A DNA stretch of 64,000 bases from Oceaniovalibus sp. ACAM 378 (GCF_008085915.1 NZ_VSJK01000001.1:1-64000); one strand, 5' to 3'; positions 29,493 through 39,581 are shown, counted from the first letter of the stretch. The notes: a model not told the origin generated them from the letters alone. Numbers and translations: made by a program.

Positions 29493-30529
29493 TATCCAGC
29501 CGGGCTGATCACCTGTTCATCGGCGATCATGGTCTGGGTGTCTGACAGTTCCGGATCGCTCACCAGACCATATTCGGCCAAGGGGCCGTCTGGTCCGGCG
29601 ATTTCGTCAGCGACAAAAAATTCAGCGTATTCTTTCAGACCCGGGATCACGCCGATATGCGCTTTCTTGATATAAAAGAACAACGGCCGCGACACCGGAT
29701 ATTCCCCCGACGACACAGTTTCAGTCGACGGTGTAACACCCCCCATGGTCGCGACCTGCAACTTGTCGGTGTTGTTTTCATAGAACGACAGGCCGAACAC
29801 GCCGATGCCGTTCTTGTTGCTGTCGATCCGGGCCAGTGTTTCGGTATAATCACCGTCAATATCGACTGAAACTCCGTCAGTGCGGATCGCCATACACTTG
29901 CCCTCGGCGGTGTCTTCGTCGATGCCCGCGTCCTGCATCGCTTGCAGCGCGCCGCTGTTCTCGCAGCCGGCAAAGATCACCTGCTCTTCGAACACTTCGC
30001 GCGTTCCGTGCTTGGTGCCCGGAATGAACGCTGCAATCGGCTGGGCGGGCAGTTCGGGGTTCACCTGATCCCAGGACGTGACGGTGTTGGTTTGCAACGC
30101 GCCGTCAACGACAACTTCGGCGGCCAGTGCCCTGTACCAATCCTCAGGCGTAAAGGCGAAGGAATTGCCGTTGATGTCGCTGGCAAAGACGATACCGTCA
30201 TAGCCAAACCGCACTTCGATGATGTCGGTGACGCCGGCGCTGGCACAGGCCTTGATCTCATTCTCGCGGATCGGGCGCGATGAATTGGCGATGTCGATGG
30301 TGTTTTCGCCGGTGCCCTCGCAGAATTTTTTCAACCCTGCCGAAGATCCGCCGGATTCAATCACCGGGGTCGGAAAGTCAAAATTCTCGCCGAAGGCTTC
30401 GGCGACGATGGTGGCATAGGGCAGAACCGTGGAAGACCCGGCAACCTGCACCTGATCACGGGCGACGGCGGCAGTTGCGGAAACGGCAGCAAGGGCGATG
30501 GCTGAAACGGAAAGTTTCACGAATGGCAT
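29492..30529 (-). CDS. pstS: Periplasmic phosphate-binding protein PstS
   Basis: This 345-residue protein has a Sec signal (MPFVKLSVSAIALAAVSATAAVA, cut near ARDQ). The mature start VQVAGSSTVLPYA and the ESGGSSAG loop are the phosphate-binding loops of PstS, and SSRPIRENE is the third. It delivers phosphate to PstCA. The ATG follows AGGAGC. A Pho box lies 80-108 bases upstream, so expression should rise on phosphate starvation. Confidence 0.95.
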   Translation of the reverse strand: MPFVKLSVSAIALAAVSATAAVARDQVQVAGSSTVLPYATIVAEAFGENFDFPTPVIESGGSSAGLKKFCEGTGENTIDIANSSRPIRENEIKACASAGVTDIIEVRFGYDGIVFASDINGNSFAFTPEDWYRALAAEVVVDGALQTNTVTSWDQVNPELPAQPIAAFIPGTKHGTREVFEEQVIFAGCENSGALQAMQDAGIDEDTAEGKCMAIRTDGVSVDIDGDYTETLARIDSNKNGIGVFGLSFYENNTDKLQVATMGGVTPSTETVSSGEYPVSRPLFFYIKKAHIGVIPGLKEYAEFFVADEIAGPDGPLAEYGLVSDPELSDTQTMIADEQVISPAG

Positions 30530-30608
30530 GGAAAGCTCCTGTCATGCGGTTCGGACCGTGCAGTCACGATCCATGCGTCGGGGTCTAGGCGCGCTGTGCT
30601 GACCTTTT

Positions 30609-30637
30609 GTGACGTGCATGTAACAGTTTGATGACAA
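30609..30637 (-). promoter_or_regulatory. Pho box (three half-sites) upstream of pstS
   Basis: Read on the minus strand the region shows TTGTCAT-CAAA-CTGTTAC-ATGC-ACGTCAC, three 7-base units repeated every 11 bases and close to the CTGTCAY half-site of PhoB boxes (CTGTCAY-N4-CTGTCAY). It ends 80 bases before the pstS ATG. This fits PhoB activation of a pstS promoter distinct from phoR transcription. Confidence 0.75.
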
Positions 30638-30652
30638 ATGACCGGAATGCCG

Positions 30653-31699
30653 TCAGCCCAGCGGCAGAAAGACCGAAAAAGTGCTGCCCTGCCCCGGTTT
30701 GCTTTCAATCTTCAGCCGTCCGCGGTGCCGGTTGATGATATGTTTGACGATGGCAAGCCCAAGCCCGGTGCCGCCCATATCCTGTGACCGGTGCGCGTCG
30801 ACCCGATAAAATCGCTCGGTCAGGCGCGGCAGGTGGATCGGATCGATCCCTTCGCCACTGTCGCGCACATCAATCCGCAGCGCCGGGCCGCGCATGCTTG
30901 GCTCGTGGTCGATCTGGGTCGCGGTGATGGTAACCGTCCCACCAAAACCGCCGTATTTCGCCGCGTTTTCGATCAGATTGGTGAACACCTGGCACAACTG
31001 GTCGCCGTCACCCGGCAGATCGGGCAGATCGGCGCAGCCTTCCAGGTTGATCGTCACGCTCTGCGCTTCCAGCAAAGGCCCAAGGCTCACAGTAACCGAA
31101 CGCAAAAGATCGCCGGGATTCAGCCGCACGGTGGGGCGCAAACGCTCTTCGCTTTCGACCCGGCTGAGCGATAACAGATCCTGCACCAGCCGGTTCATCC
31201 GGTTTGCCTCGCGCGCCATGATCGACAAAAACCTGTCGCGCGCCGCCGGATCGTTGCGCGCCGCACCGCCCAGCGTTTCGATAAACCCGATCAAAGCGGT
31301 CAGCGGCGTGCGCAATTCATGGCTGACGTTAGCGACAAAATCGCGCCGCATTTGGCCCGCCTCTTCGGTGGCGGTGGTGTCCTCAAAGCTGACAAGAGCA
31401 CCGCGCTGCCCGGCCACAATCAGGGCGCGTGCGCTGGCCTGCCAGATGGTTTCGCCCGCATCCTGACCGGTGATGAAGGGTGCCGCTGCGCTGTCGCCGC
31501 CACGCAGAACCGAATCAATGGCATCAAGGATAACCGGTTGACGCAGCACCGAGAAATAATGTCGCCCGGCCAAAGCGCCGCCCAGCATATCGCGGGCCGG
31601 ACGGTTGGAAATCGTGATACGGTTGTCGTGATCGACGAAGACGGTCGGCGGCTGTAGTGCTTCGATCACGGTCAGAACATGTTCGACATCAACCTGCAC
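30653..31699 (-). CDS. phoR: Phosphate regulon sensor kinase PhoR (no membrane segment)
   Basis: This 348-residue histidine kinase has a PAS-like domain (about 8-110), phosphoacceptor His127 in FVANVSHELRTPLTALIGF, and a complete ATPase domain with N-box NLIENAAKYG and G-boxes DSGEGI and GGTGLGLAI. It phosphorylates PhoB. Unlike Escherichia coli PhoR it has no N-terminal hydrophobic helix, so membrane attachment must come through partners such as PhoU/Pst. The start is a GTG at 31697-31699 behind GGAAAGG. Its orientation and place before pstS support the assignment over other kinases. Confidence 0.9.
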   Translation of the reverse strand: MQVDVEHVLTVIEALQPPTVFVDHDNRITISNRPARDMLGGALAGRHYFSVLRQPVILDAIDSVLRGGDSAAAPFITGQDAGETIWQASARALIVAGQRGALVSFEDTTATEEAGQMRRDFVANVSHELRTPLTALIGFIETLGGAARNDPAARDRFLSIMAREANRMNRLVQDLLSLSRVESEERLRPTVRLNPGDLLRSVTVSLGPLLEAQSVTINLEGCADLPDLPGDGDQLCQVFTNLIENAAKYGGFGGTVTITATQIDHEPSMRGPALRIDVRDSGEGIDPIHLPRLTERFYRVDAHRSQDMGGTGLGLAIVKHIINRHRGRLKIESKPGQGSTFSVFLPLG

Positions 31700-31833
31700 T
31701 TTTTGCCTTTCCGCATACTTGACATGCAGATACGCCCTGAGCGAGCGAGATCATGCCGACTGCCACACTTTCGACATGATCGACAATGATTTTCAAGGGT
31801 GATCCACCGCATTTTGGGTCCGGTGAAAGGTGA

Positions 31834-32295
31834 ATGCCAGTGTCGTCGCAGGTATCAGTTGCAGAGAGATTAGCCATCCGGCCCCGCCTTGCGCCCGCAA
31901 CCGGAAGCGCTGGCCGGTTGTTCGTGGGCGATGCTGACGATCTTGGCCGTTCGGGTCTGAGACTGCCCGATTCTGCAAGGCTTACACCCTCTGACCTCGG
32001 CGCTTTGGACACGGCCCTGCGCCTGCGCCAGCACCCTGGATTGATACTGACCCGAGCGGTGTCGGGCCAGTTCGATTGTCTGGACGTTGCGCGGCTTCTG
32101 GCGTTTCGCGAGTTTCGTGGACGGTTTCGGGTTCTGGTAGACGCCATGCCCTGTCCCTCGATCGTCATCGACGAATTGCGCGCGGTCTTCACCGGGCTCG
32201 ATATCGCCGGACTCCATCCGGGCGATCCGGTTGTGTTGCAACCTGCTTTCCCGATCAGTCTCAGACCGATTGCGAGGCATGCACTGCAGCGGTAA
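31834..32295 (+). CDS. Hypothetical protein, possible small gene
   Basis: This 153-codon frame lies in the gap between the divergent-side end of phoR and the convergent PLP-enzyme gene. It has AAAGG six bases before the ATG, and codon third positions are strongly GC in its second half, as in neighbouring genes. The protein is Leu/Arg/Asp-rich with no signal peptide or known motif that I recognise. Its last 35 bases overlap the end of the opposite gene. The opposing minus-strand frame is Ser/Arg/Pro-rich and looks like a shadow. A non-coding spacer cannot be ruled out. Confidence 0.45.
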   Translation: MPVSSQVSVAERLAIRPRLAPATGSAGRLFVGDADDLGRSGLRLPDSARLTPSDLGALDTALRLRQHPGLILTRAVSGQFDCLDVARLLAFREFRGRFRVLVDAMPCPSIVIDELRAVFTGLDIAGLHPGDPVVLQPAFPISLRPIARHALQR

Positions 32296-33445
32296 ATTCC
32301 GCGAGCAGCAGATCATCGGGTTCAACGCCGACAGACACCCGGAACACACCCTCTCCCAGTCCCAGTTCGGCGCGCCGTTCGGGCGTCAGCGCCCGGTGTG
32401 ACGACGTGGCCGGATGGCTGAGCGTCGTGCCGATATCGCCCAGCGTCGGGGCAAAGGCGATGTTTTCAGCCGCCCGCACCAGCGCGTTGGTCTGTGCCCG
32501 CCCGCCTTCGATTTCAAATGTCACCATACATCCGCCGCGGCCGTTCAACAGGGAAACGGCGCGATTGTGGTCGGGGTGGTCGGGCCGCGTGGGATAGATC
32601 ACGCGCCTGATCCCCGGCAAGGTGGCCAGATGATCGGCCAGACGTGCCGCATTTTCTTCGGCCCGGTCATAGCGCAGTTCGAACGAATACAGCCCACGCT
32701 CGGCCAGCCAGCAGTCAAACGGGCTGGGCGTCAGGCCCAAGGTCACAGCCGTGCCCCGCATCGCCGCGTTGTGGTCAGGATCGCGGGCCGCGACATAGCC
32801 AAGTGTCACATCGGAATGTCCCGCCAGCAGTTTCGTCACCGAATGGATCACGATATCGGCGCCATGATCAAACGGTCGGAACCCGCGCGGCGTGGTAAAG
32901 GTATTGTCCACCACGAGCAGCGCACCGGCATCTTTTGCCACCCGCGCAATGCCGGCCACATCGGCGACGCGCAGGGTGGGATTGCTGACCACTTCGATCA
33001 GGATCATCCGGGTGTTCGGGCGGATCGCGGCGGCCATCGCCTCGGCGTCACTCGGATCGGCCAGCGATGTTTCGATGCCCATACGCGGCAGTTCATTGCT
33101 CATCATCCGCATCGAGCGGCCATAAAGCTGATTGCCCCCCAGCACATGATCGCCCGCCTTGAGCAGGCCGAACATCGCTGCTGTGACGGCCGCCATCCCC
33201 GATCCAACGATGAAACCGCCAGTCGCGCCTTCCATTCCGTCGATCTTGGTGGCCAGAACATCGGCGTTCGGGTGGCCTTCGCGTGCATAGGAATAGCCCG
33301 GCGCGCGACCTTCATAGAGATCATCCAAGGCGTCGGGGCTGTCGCTGGAATAAACCACCGAGGGTTGCAGCGGAGTGCCCACCGCTCGTGACGTACCGGC
33401 GGGCCATGGGGTGCGGCGAACAAGGGTGGCGGGGGGCTTGATCAT
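32261..33445 (-). CDS. Trans-sulfuration-family PLP enzyme (cystathionine beta-lyase/gamma-synthase type)
   Basis: This 394-residue Cys/Met-metabolism PLP enzyme has the Schiff-base Lys205 in HSVTKLLAGHSD, the cofactor ring contact near VSNPTLRV, and DNTFTTPRG. Family members make or cleave cystathionine, or add sulfide to homoserine esters. The sequence does not let me choose firmly, and no met operon surrounds it. The ATG at 33443-33445 follows AGAGG, and the longer upstream frame has no family similarity. It lies 25 bases after the carbonic anhydrase-like gene. Confidence 0.88.
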   Translation of the reverse strand: MIKPPATLVRRTPWPAGTSRAVGTPLQPSVVYSSDSPDALDDLYEGRAPGYSYAREGHPNADVLATKIDGMEGATGGFIVGSGMAAVTAAMFGLLKAGDHVLGGNQLYGRSMRMMSNELPRMGIETSLADPSDAEAMAAAIRPNTRMILIEVVSNPTLRVADVAGIARVAKDAGALLVVDNTFTTPRGFRPFDHGADIVIHSVTKLLAGHSDVTLGYVAARDPDHNAAMRGTAVTLGLTPSPFDCWLAERGLYSFELRYDRAEENAARLADHLATLPGIRRVIYPTRPDHPDHNRAVSLLNGRGGCMVTFEIEGGRAQTNALVRAAENIAFAPTLGDIGTTLSHPATSSHRALTPERRAELGLGEGVFRVSVGVEPDDLLLAEFTAAVHASQSV

Positions 33446-33470
33446 TGTGGACCTCTGGTGTGAATTGGGG

Positions 33471-33992
33471 TCAAACGGCTTGCAGGCCAGTGGAAAAGCG
33501 GCGGGCGTTCGCGCGGTATCCTGCGGCAGATCCCAGCAGTGCCGCGATTGCCGCATCGTCCAGTTGGCGCACCACGCGGCCCGGCGAACCCATCACCAGA
33601 CTGCCGTCGGGAATCACCTTGCCCTCGGTGATCAGCGCATTCGCCCCGATCAGACAGCCCTTGCCGATCACCGCGCCGTTCAGCACCGTCGCGCCCATGC
33701 CGATCAGCGTTCCGTCGCCAATGGTACAGCCGTGCAGCATCGCCTTGTGGCCGATGGTACAATCGGCGCCGATGGTCAGCGGAAACCCAAGGTCGCTGTG
33801 CAACACAGTGTTTTCCTGAACATTACTGCCCTCTCCCAACTCGATCATTTCGTTGTCGCCGCGCAGGGTGGCGCAGAACCAGACCGAACTGCCGGGCAGC
33901 AGACGCACCTTGCCGATGATGTTCGCATCCGGCGCAACCCAGACATCCCCGGCAATCTCCGGCGCCAGCCCATCAAGTGCATAGATGGTCAT
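33471..33992 (-). CDS. Gamma-class carbonic anhydrase-like hexapeptide protein
   Basis: This 173-residue protein is built of left-handed beta-helix hexapeptide repeats (V-x-G-x-x-x and I-G-x-x-x-x runs between residues 20 and 130). It has the metal-ligand pattern HS/IGH in [28 protein letters not shown]. It belongs to the YrdA/PaaY/gamma-carbonic-anhydrase group and may hydrate CO2 or hydrolyse thioesters. It overlaps the gmk stop by ATGA, so it is co-translated with guanylate kinase. Confidence 0.88.
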   Translation of the reverse strand: MTIYALDGLAPEIAGDVWVAPDANIIGKVRLLPGSSVWFCATLRGDNEMIELGEGSNVQENTVLHSDLGFPLTIGADCTIGHKAMLHGCTIGDGTLIGMGATVLNGAVIGKGCLIGANALITEGKVIPDGSLVMGSPGRVVRQLDDAAIAALLGSAAGYRANARRFSTGLQAV

Positions 33993-34627
33993 GATCTCTC
34001 CTCGAATTGGCTTTGTAACGCGCGCACATGGGACACGATATCGGGTTGTTGCGACAGGCGCAGCCGTTCGGCACCGATGATTGTTTTAAGCCGTGCTTCG
34101 GTTTCGTCCAGGTCGCCGTTGACCAGAACGTAATCATAACCGTCCCAGTGGCTGATTTCATCCCAGCTTTTTTCCATCCGGCCCGCGATGGTATCGGCGT
34201 CATCCTGACCGCGCGATTCAAGCCGGCGGCGCAGTTCGGGAATGCTGGGCGGCAGGATGAAGATCGACAGGACATGCTGTTGCAGCGAGGATTTCGAGAT
34301 CTGTTGCGCACCCTGCCAATCAATATCGAACAAGACATCGCGCCCGTCCTTGATCGCCGCTTCGACCGGACCCTTGGGCGAGCCGTAATAGTTGCCGAAC
34401 ACCTGAGCATGTTCGAGCATCTCGTCCTCTTTGACGAAGGCTTTGAACGCATCCTGACCGACGAAATAATAATCCTCCGCCTCAACCTCGCCCTCGCGGG
34501 GGGGACGGGTCGTTGCCGACACCGAAAACCGGATCGACGGATCCCAGGTCATCAACCGCCGTGCCAGTGTCGATTTTCCGGCACCTGACGGCGATGACAG
34601 GATAATAAGAAGACCGCGTCGCGCCAC
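33989..34627 (-). CDS. gmk: Guanylate kinase
   Basis: This 212-residue kinase phosphorylates GMP to GDP in nucleotide synthesis. It shows the P-loop [10 protein letters not shown] near the start, the GMP-binding [11 protein letters not shown] and EDYYFV, and the lid region with [11 protein letters not shown] chose the GTG at 34625-34627 because it follows GGAG by seven bases and gives the family length. The reading frame extends 20 codons further into yicC without family similarity. The pair yicC-gmk is conserved in proteobacteria. Confidence 0.94.
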   Translation of the reverse strand: MARRGLLIILSSPSGAGKSTLARRLMTWDPSIRFSVSATTRPPREGEVEAEDYYFVGQDAFKAFVKEDEMLEHAQVFGNYYGSPKGPVEAAIKDGRDVLFDIDWQGAQQISKSSLQQHVLSIFILPPSIPELRRRLESRGQDDADTIAGRMEKSWDEISHWDGYDYVLVNGDLDETEARLKTIIGAERLRLSQQPDIVSHVRALQSQFEERS

Positions 34628-34631
34628 AGTG

Positions 34632-35531
34632 TTACTCCACGTTTTGAACCTGTTCGCGCATTTGGTCGATGCTGGACTTGAGCGCAAGGCCGACGCGCGT
34701 CAGTTCGATGTTCTGCGCCTTGGAGCACAGGGTATTCGCCTCGCGGTTAAATTCCTGCATCAGGAAATCCAGCTTGCGCCCCACCGGCCCCGCGTGATCC
34801 AGCAAATCGCGGGCGGCGGTAACATGGGCGGTCAGGCGGTCCAGCTCTTCGGTGATGTCGGTCTTGACTGCGACGATTGCCAGTTCCTGCGCGACCCTGT
34901 CGGGATCTGCGCCCTCGGTGTTGTCCATCACCCGCGCCAGAGCATCGCGCAGGGCCGCACGCATCTGATCGGCACGGGCGGCACAAAGCACCTTCGCCTC
35001 TTTGTTCAGAATCTCGATCTGATCCAGTTGCGCGGTCAAAATACCTTGCAGCGCCCGCCCTTCGGCGCCGCGCATGGCGTTGAAACCGGCGATCACCCCG
35101 GTCAGATCACGAATCAGCGCAGCAGCCAGCGCTGCGGTGTTGCCCGTGTCACCGTTGTTGCCGGATGTGTCGACGATGCCGCGCTGATTCAGAATGTCCG
35201 TGGCGCTGGGCGCGACGATGTTCACCCCGTGGGCCATAGCAGCCGATTCGATCTCGGCGATCTGCGCCAGAACCCGGTCCAAAACAGCCGCATCGATCCG
35301 CGCCGCCACAATTTCGCCATGCCGCGTCAGTCGCAGCGAAAGCGTCACGTTGCCGCGGGAAACCGATTTCTGCACCTGCGCGCGGGCGGCAGATTCAAGT
35401 CCGTCGATCCAGTCGGGCATGCGTAACCGAATATCCAGCCCACGCCCGTTGACTGCGCGCATGTCCCAGGTCCATGTCCAGCCGTCGAACCCGCCCTGCC
35501 CCGCCGCGAAACCGGTCATCGAATGCAGCAT
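34632..35531 (-). CDS. YicC-family endoribonuclease-like protein
   Basis: This 299-residue protein begins [11 protein letters not shown], the invariant start of YicC/YloC proteins. It ends with the family's C-terminal domain, including [21 protein letters not shown] (about 250-270), which carries conserved acidic residues. Members are metal-dependent endoribonucleases in characterised cases. It sits five bases before gmk, the usual arrangement. The ATG follows GAAAGG. A longer frame to 35747 reads into the divergent promoter region and is rejected. Confidence 0.92.
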   Translation of the reverse strand: MLHSMTGFAAGQGGFDGWTWTWDMRAVNGRGLDIRLRMPDWIDGLESAARAQVQKSVSRGNVTLSLRLTRHGEIVAARIDAAVLDRVLAQIAEIESAAMAHGVNIVAPSATDILNQRGIVDTSGNNGDTGNTAALAAALIRDLTGVIAGFNAMRGAEGRALQGILTAQLDQIEILNKEAKVLCAARADQMRAALRDALARVMDNTEGADPDRVAQELAIVAVKTDITEELDRLTAHVTAARDLLDHAGPVGRKLDFLMQEFNREANTLCSKAQNIELTRVGLALKSSIDQMREQVQNVE

Positions 35532-35738
35532 GAATATTAACCTTTCAGACAAAAAGTGACAGATTCGTGGCAAAATCCGGGCTATGGTTGGGTCAGCGCC
35601 GGGAACTGTGACAGCGGTATCAGACCCCCGCGCCACCGACAACACGACCGATCCGGCACCCGTCCGGACAACCATTGAACGGCCGGGCGTCCAGCGTTGA
35701 CGACAGGCACCTACGACAGACAGGATGAAAGGCAGACC

Positions 35739-36395
35739 ATGGCACAATCAGACCCCCCACATGCCCCGGTCGTTCCGCTGTTCGCAGCAAACCCCAAAGC
35801 GGCCACCTGTTTTTCCGAGCTTGAGGCCTATTGGCAGAGCCTGTGCAAGGGGCGGATCATGCCGCAACGCTCGGAGATCGATCCGCGCGGCATTGTCGGC
35901 GCGCTGGACCGGACGTTTCTGGTCGAACGGGTGGCGCCCGGCGTGGCGCGGTTCCGGCTGGCCGGGATGCACCTGTCCGATCTGATGGGGATGGAGGTGC
36001 GGGGGATGCCGCTGACCTGCTTTTTCCTGCCCGGCGCACGGACCGAGATCGCCGAGGCCGTCGAGGCGGTGTTCAGCGAACCGGCCCGGGTCGATCTATG
36101 GCTGACCCGCCCGCGCGGAATGTTGCAGCGGTCGACGGCGGCGCGCATGTTGCTTCTGCCCCTGCGCGATGATCACGGACAGGTCACCCGCGCCATCGGC
36201 TGTCTTTCGGCAAGTGCCACCGCCGGATCGCCGCCGCACCGATTCACCATCACGTCCGACAACCGGCAGACGCTGATCGGTTACGGCCAACGGCCCGACG
36301 GTGTGACGACGCCGGACATTCCCGCGGTCCTTCAACGGGTGCGCAAACGGACAACCGGTCACGCGCGCCCGCATCTGACAGTGGTTAAAACCTGA
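35739..36395 (+). CDS. PAS-domain protein of the alphaproteobacterial PAS_5 family
   Basis: This 218-residue soluble protein matches the short PAS_5 (DUF1457-like) family common in Rhodobacterales: AYWQSLCKGRIMPQRSEIDPRGI near residues 30-52, then RFRLAGMHLSDLMGMEVRGMPL, then a Pro/Arg-rich tail. Such proteins are thought to be sensory or regulatory, and ligand and partner are unknown. The ATG follows AAAGGCAGACC. It is divergent from yicC and monocistronic, with a hairpin terminator after it. Confidence 0.85.
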   Translation: MAQSDPPHAPVVPLFAANPKAATCFSELEAYWQSLCKGRIMPQRSEIDPRGIVGALDRTFLVERVAPGVARFRLAGMHLSDLMGMEVRGMPLTCFFLPGARTEIAEAVEAVFSEPARVDLWLTRPRGMLQRSTAARMLLLPLRDDHGQVTRAIGCLSASATAGSPPHRFTITSDNRQTLIGYGQRPDGVTTPDIPAVLQRVRKRTTGHARPHLTVVKT

Positions 36396-36445
36396 GGTTA
36401 AAACCTGATTCCGGATCAAAGTATCTGACCCGGATCCAGGGTTCT

Positions 36446-36482
36446 GGCGGTGTGAAAGAGGATCGCCTCTTATCACACCGCC
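36446..36482 (+). terminator. Rho-independent terminator after the PAS gene
   Basis: GGCGGTGTGAAAGAGG pairs with CCTCTTATCACACCGCC (one-base bulge) around the loop ATCG, followed by TTCTTTC. It lies 51 bases after the PAS gene stop and, from the other side, 44 bases beyond the stop of the convergent DAHP synthase gene, so it may serve both. Confidence 0.85.
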
Positions 36483-36525
36483 TTCTTTCAAACGGACTCA
36501 GGCTGACCTTGTCAGACTGGCCCTT

Positions 36526-37893
36526 TCAGCTTGCCGCCTGTTGGCGTTCGGCCTGCCGGCTGCCCAGTTGTTCGGCCACAAGAAACGCCAGTTCCAGCGC
36601 CTGAGAGGCGTTCAGACGCGGATCGCAAGCCGTGTGATAACGGCTGGACAGATCGCCATCGGTCACGGCGCGGACGCCACCGGTGCATTCGGTCACGTCT
36701 TGTCCGGTCATTTCGAAATGCACGCCACCCGGCACAGTGCCTTCTGCCGTGTGCACCGCAAAGAACTCCTGCACCTCGCGCAGCACGGATTCGAACGGGC
36801 GCGTTTTATACCCGCTGTCGGACTTGATCGTGTTGCCGTGCATCGGATCACAGCTCCAGACGACATTGGCGCCTTCTTCTTGCACCGCTTTAATCAGCTT
36901 GGGCAGGTGGTCGCCCACGCTTCCCGCACCGAAACGCGCGATCAGGGTCAGACGCCCCGCCTCGTTTTCCGGATTCAGGGTGGCCATCAAACGCTTCAGT
37001 TCGTCGGCGGTGATGGACGGTCCGCATTTCATCCCGATGGGATTCAGCACACCTTTGCAGAATTCCACATGCGCGCCGTCGGGTTGACGGGTGCGATCGC
37101 CGATCCAGATCAGATGCCCGGACCCGGCCAGAACCTTGCCGCTGGTCGAATCGACCCGCGCCAGTGCCTCTTCGTATTCCAGCAACAGCGCCTCGTGCGA
37201 GGTATAGAAATCGACCGTCGACAGATCAGAGTTGTTCGCGCTGGTCAGACCCGCAGCCGTCATGAAATCCAGAGAATCCTGAATCCGGTTGGCCATGTCG
37301 CGATATTTCTCGGCCTCTTCGGAATCGGTGAACCCCAATGTCCAAGAATGGACCCGGTGGATGTCGGCATAGCCACCTTTTGACAGCGCGCGCAGGAAGT
37401 TCAGCGTCGCCGCCGCCTGAGTATAGCCGTCAAGCATTCGGTTTGGATCGGGAATCCGCGCCTCGGGGGTGAACTCGAACCCGTTGATGATGTCACCGCG
37501 ATAGGATGGCAGTTCCACACCGTTGACGGTTTCGGTCGGGGTGCTGCGTGGTTTGGCAAACTGGCCGGCCATGCGTCCGACCTTTACCGTTGGAACCTTG
37601 GCGCCAAAGGTCAGAACCATCGCCATCTGCAGCATCACCTTGAAGGTGTCGCGCACGTTGTCGGCGGAAAACTCCGAGAAGCTTTCGGCGCAATCACCGC
37701 CCTGAAGCAGGAATGCCTCGCCCCGGCTGACAGCGGCAAGAGACTTTTTCAATGTCCGCGCCTCACCGGCAAAGACCAGCGGAGGAAACCGCCCCAACCG
37801 TTGCTCGACCGCCGCCAGAGCGGCAGGATCGGTATAGTCGGGCATCTGCACCCGGGGTTTGCCGCGCCAATCGGATTTCTGCCACTGGGTCAT
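36526..37893 (-). CDS. Class II 3-deoxy-7-phosphoheptulonate synthase
   Basis: This 455-residue type II DAHP synthase joins phosphoenolpyruvate and erythrose 4-phosphate in the first step of aromatic amino-acid synthesis. Visible blocks are [12 protein letters not shown] (about 62-73), [26 protein letters not shown], the metal-site Cys/His/Glu in [14 protein letters not shown] and [15 protein letters not shown]. The start at the ATG 37891-37893 follows GGAGCGGTGACG. The frame remains open far upstream only because it is antisense to the next gene. It is monocistronic. Confidence 0.95.
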   Translation of the reverse strand: MTQWQKSDWRGKPRVQMPDYTDPAALAAVEQRLGRFPPLVFAGEARTLKKSLAAVSRGEAFLLQGGDCAESFSEFSADNVRDTFKVMLQMAMVLTFGAKVPTVKVGRMAGQFAKPRSTPTETVNGVELPSYRGDIINGFEFTPEARIPDPNRMLDGYTQAAATLNFLRALSKGGYADIHRVHSWTLGFTDSEEAEKYRDMANRIQDSLDFMTAAGLTSANNSDLSTVDFYTSHEALLLEYEEALARVDSTSGKVLAGSGHLIWIGDRTRQPDGAHVEFCKGVLNPIGMKCGPSITADELKRLMATLNPENEAGRLTLIARFGAGSVGDHLPKLIKAVQEEGANVVWSCDPMHGNTIKSDSGYKTRPFESVLREVQEFFAVHTAEGTVPGGVHFEMTGQDVTECTGGVRAVTDGDLSSRYHTACDPRLNASQALELAFLVAEQLGSRQAERQQAAS

Positions 37894-38091
37894 CGTCACC
37901 GCTCCGTTTCCTCGCGGGGTGCCCGGTGCACCGCCGCCATATGTGCCCGGTCTTATAGGCGGGCCCACCGGCGAAGAAAACCGCAATCCCGCGCAATACG
38001 ACCCACGCCGCGTCGCTTTTCGCACATCGCGCCTTGAATGCGTGGAACAAACCTGTTTCGCTCCGGCCACCCTCAGGATCGGGTCAGACGT

Positions 38092-39096
38092 ATGGAAGTG
38101 AGTCGATACAGCGTCGATGTAGACACGGTCGGGCGTAAACCGCGCCATGTGGTCTTTGTTCTGCTCGACAATTTTACGCTTTTGTCCTTTGCAAGCGCAC
38201 TGGACTGCCTGCGCGTCGCCAATCGTCTGGCACGCGCGGAACTTTACACATGGGCGCTGACCGGCGAAGGCGGCGCAACGGTGAGCTGTTCGGCGGGCAC
38301 TGCGTTCCAGCTCGATTCCGATCTTGCAGAGCTGGGGCGTGACGATATCGCTCTGGTCTGCGGCGGCATCGATGTGGCGCAGGCAACGACCAAGCGGATT
38401 TTGAACTGGCTTCGGCGTGAATCCCGGCGCGGGGTGATTATCGGCGGATTGTGCACCGCCGGATATGCCTTGGCCAAGGCGGGGTTGCTGGATGGCAAAC
38501 GCGCGACGATCCATTGGGAAAATCAGGACAGTTTCGCCGAAGAGTTCGAAGACGTAACGCTGACCAGATCGGTCTTTGTGGTCGACGGGAACCGGTACAC
38601 CACTGCCGGGGGCACGTCCTCGATTGATCTGATGTTGAAACTGATTGCGGATCATCACGGTGATGCGCTGGCCAGTGCTGTGGCGGATCAACTGATTTAT
38701 TCTTCGATCCGCACGGATCAGGACACCCAGCGGCTTTCGGTGCCCACACGAATCGGAGTGCGCCATCCCAAACTGTCCAGCGTCATACAGATGATGGAAG
38801 CCCATATTGAGGATCCGATCAGCCCGGCCATCCTGGCCCGCGACGTGGGGATGAGCACGCGCCAGCTGGAACGGCTGTTCCGCCGGTATCTGAACCGTTC
38901 GCCCAAGAGGTATTACATGGAGCTGCGGCTGGGAAAGGCGCGCAACCTGTTGATGCAGACCGATATGAGCGTGATCAACGTCGCGCTGGCCTGTGGTTTC
39001 ACCAGCCCGTCGCATTTCTCCAAATGTTACCGCGCCCATTATGAAACCACGCCCTATCGCGAACGTGGAATTCAGACGACGCGAATTTCGGGCTGA
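38092..39096 (+). CDS. GlxA-family transcriptional regulator (DJ-1/PfpI plus AraC domains)
   Basis: This 334-residue regulator has an N-terminal DJ-1/PfpI amidotransferase-like domain (about 15-190, with [22 protein letters not shown] and [18 protein letters not shown]). The nucleophile-elbow Cys in LCTAG is kept, but enzymatic activity is not expected in this family. A C-terminal AraC helix-turn-helix domain follows (about 230-330, [22 protein letters not shown] and [17 protein letters not shown]). Close relatives control choline, carnitine or arginine catabolism. The start is uncertain: another ATG lies 54 bases upstream, and neither has a clear ribosome site. Confidence 0.88.
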   Translation: MEVSRYSVDVDTVGRKPRHVVFVLLDNFTLLSFASALDCLRVANRLARAELYTWALTGEGGATVSCSAGTAFQLDSDLAELGRDDIALVCGGIDVAQATTKRILNWLRRESRRGVIIGGLCTAGYALAKAGLLDGKRATIHWENQDSFAEEFEDVTLTRSVFVVDGNRYTTAGGTSSIDLMLKLIADHHGDALASAVADQLIYSSIRTDQDTQRLSVPTRIGVRHPKLSSVIQMMEAHIEDPISPAILARDVGMSTRQLERLFRRYLNRSPKRYYMELRLGKARNLLMQTDMSVINVALACGFTSPSHFSKCYRAHYETTPYRERGIQTTRISG

Positions 39097-39173
39097 TCGG
39101 GGCACAAAGCGGAACCAATGTGATGCGCTGCGTCTTGGTTTGGTGCGGCATTCCGCCGCAGATGGGTCACGCA

Positions 39174-39572
39174 ATGCTACCGAAAGTATTTCAGACGATA
39201 ACCCTGATGCTTGTCCTTACCGCCTGCGGCGCGGACGGACCGGCAAATACCACGCCTCCCGCCCCCGGAACAGACGCGGTGGTCGAGCTGACGACGACGC
39301 TCAAGTTTGCGCCCGAACGTCTGACCATCCCGGCAGGTGCGACAGTCGAATGGCGCAACAGCTCGATCCTGGATCATACGGTGTCGGGCGATCCCGCGAC
39401 TGCCGAATACCCTGCGGATGTGGCAATTCCGGCGGGCGCAGCAGGATTTTCCGCCGATCTTCCGGCAGGCGGGGTATTTCGCCACACCTTCAACGTGCCC
39501 GGCACCTATCGCTATTATTGCGATCCGCACCAAGGGCTTGGGATGAAGGGCGAAATCACCGTCACGCCCTGA
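39174..39572 (+). CDS. Cupredoxin (plastocyanin/azurin-type) lipoprotein
   Basis: This 132-residue protein has a lipoprotein signal ([18 protein letters not shown], Cys18) and a cupredoxin domain whose type 1 copper ligands are all visible: His68 (LDHTVS), Cys116 and His119 (YYCDPHQG), and Met124 (GLGM). It should bind copper in the periplasm and carry single electrons, partner unknown. The ATG giving the shortest clean signal was chosen; in-frame ATGs four and eighteen codons earlier are possible. It runs convergently into mfd with nine bases between. Confidence 0.87.
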   Translation: MLPKVFQTITLMLVLTACGADGPANTTPPAPGTDAVVELTTTLKFAPERLTIPAGATVEWRNSSILDHTVSGDPATAEYPADVAIPAGAAGFSADLPAGGVFRHTFNVPGTYRYYCDPHQGLGMKGEITVTP

Positions 39573-39581
39573 CCAAAACCA

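Noticed and set aside
31689-32192. Minus-strand frame upstream of phoR
   Set aside because: Ser/Arg/Pro-rich shadow of the plus-strand frame; no signal for an N-terminal part of PhoR.
37894-39174. N-terminal extension of the DAHP synthase frame by about 427 codons
   Set aside because: The extension is antisense to the GlxA-type regulator, and the enzyme has its normal length from the ATG at 37893.
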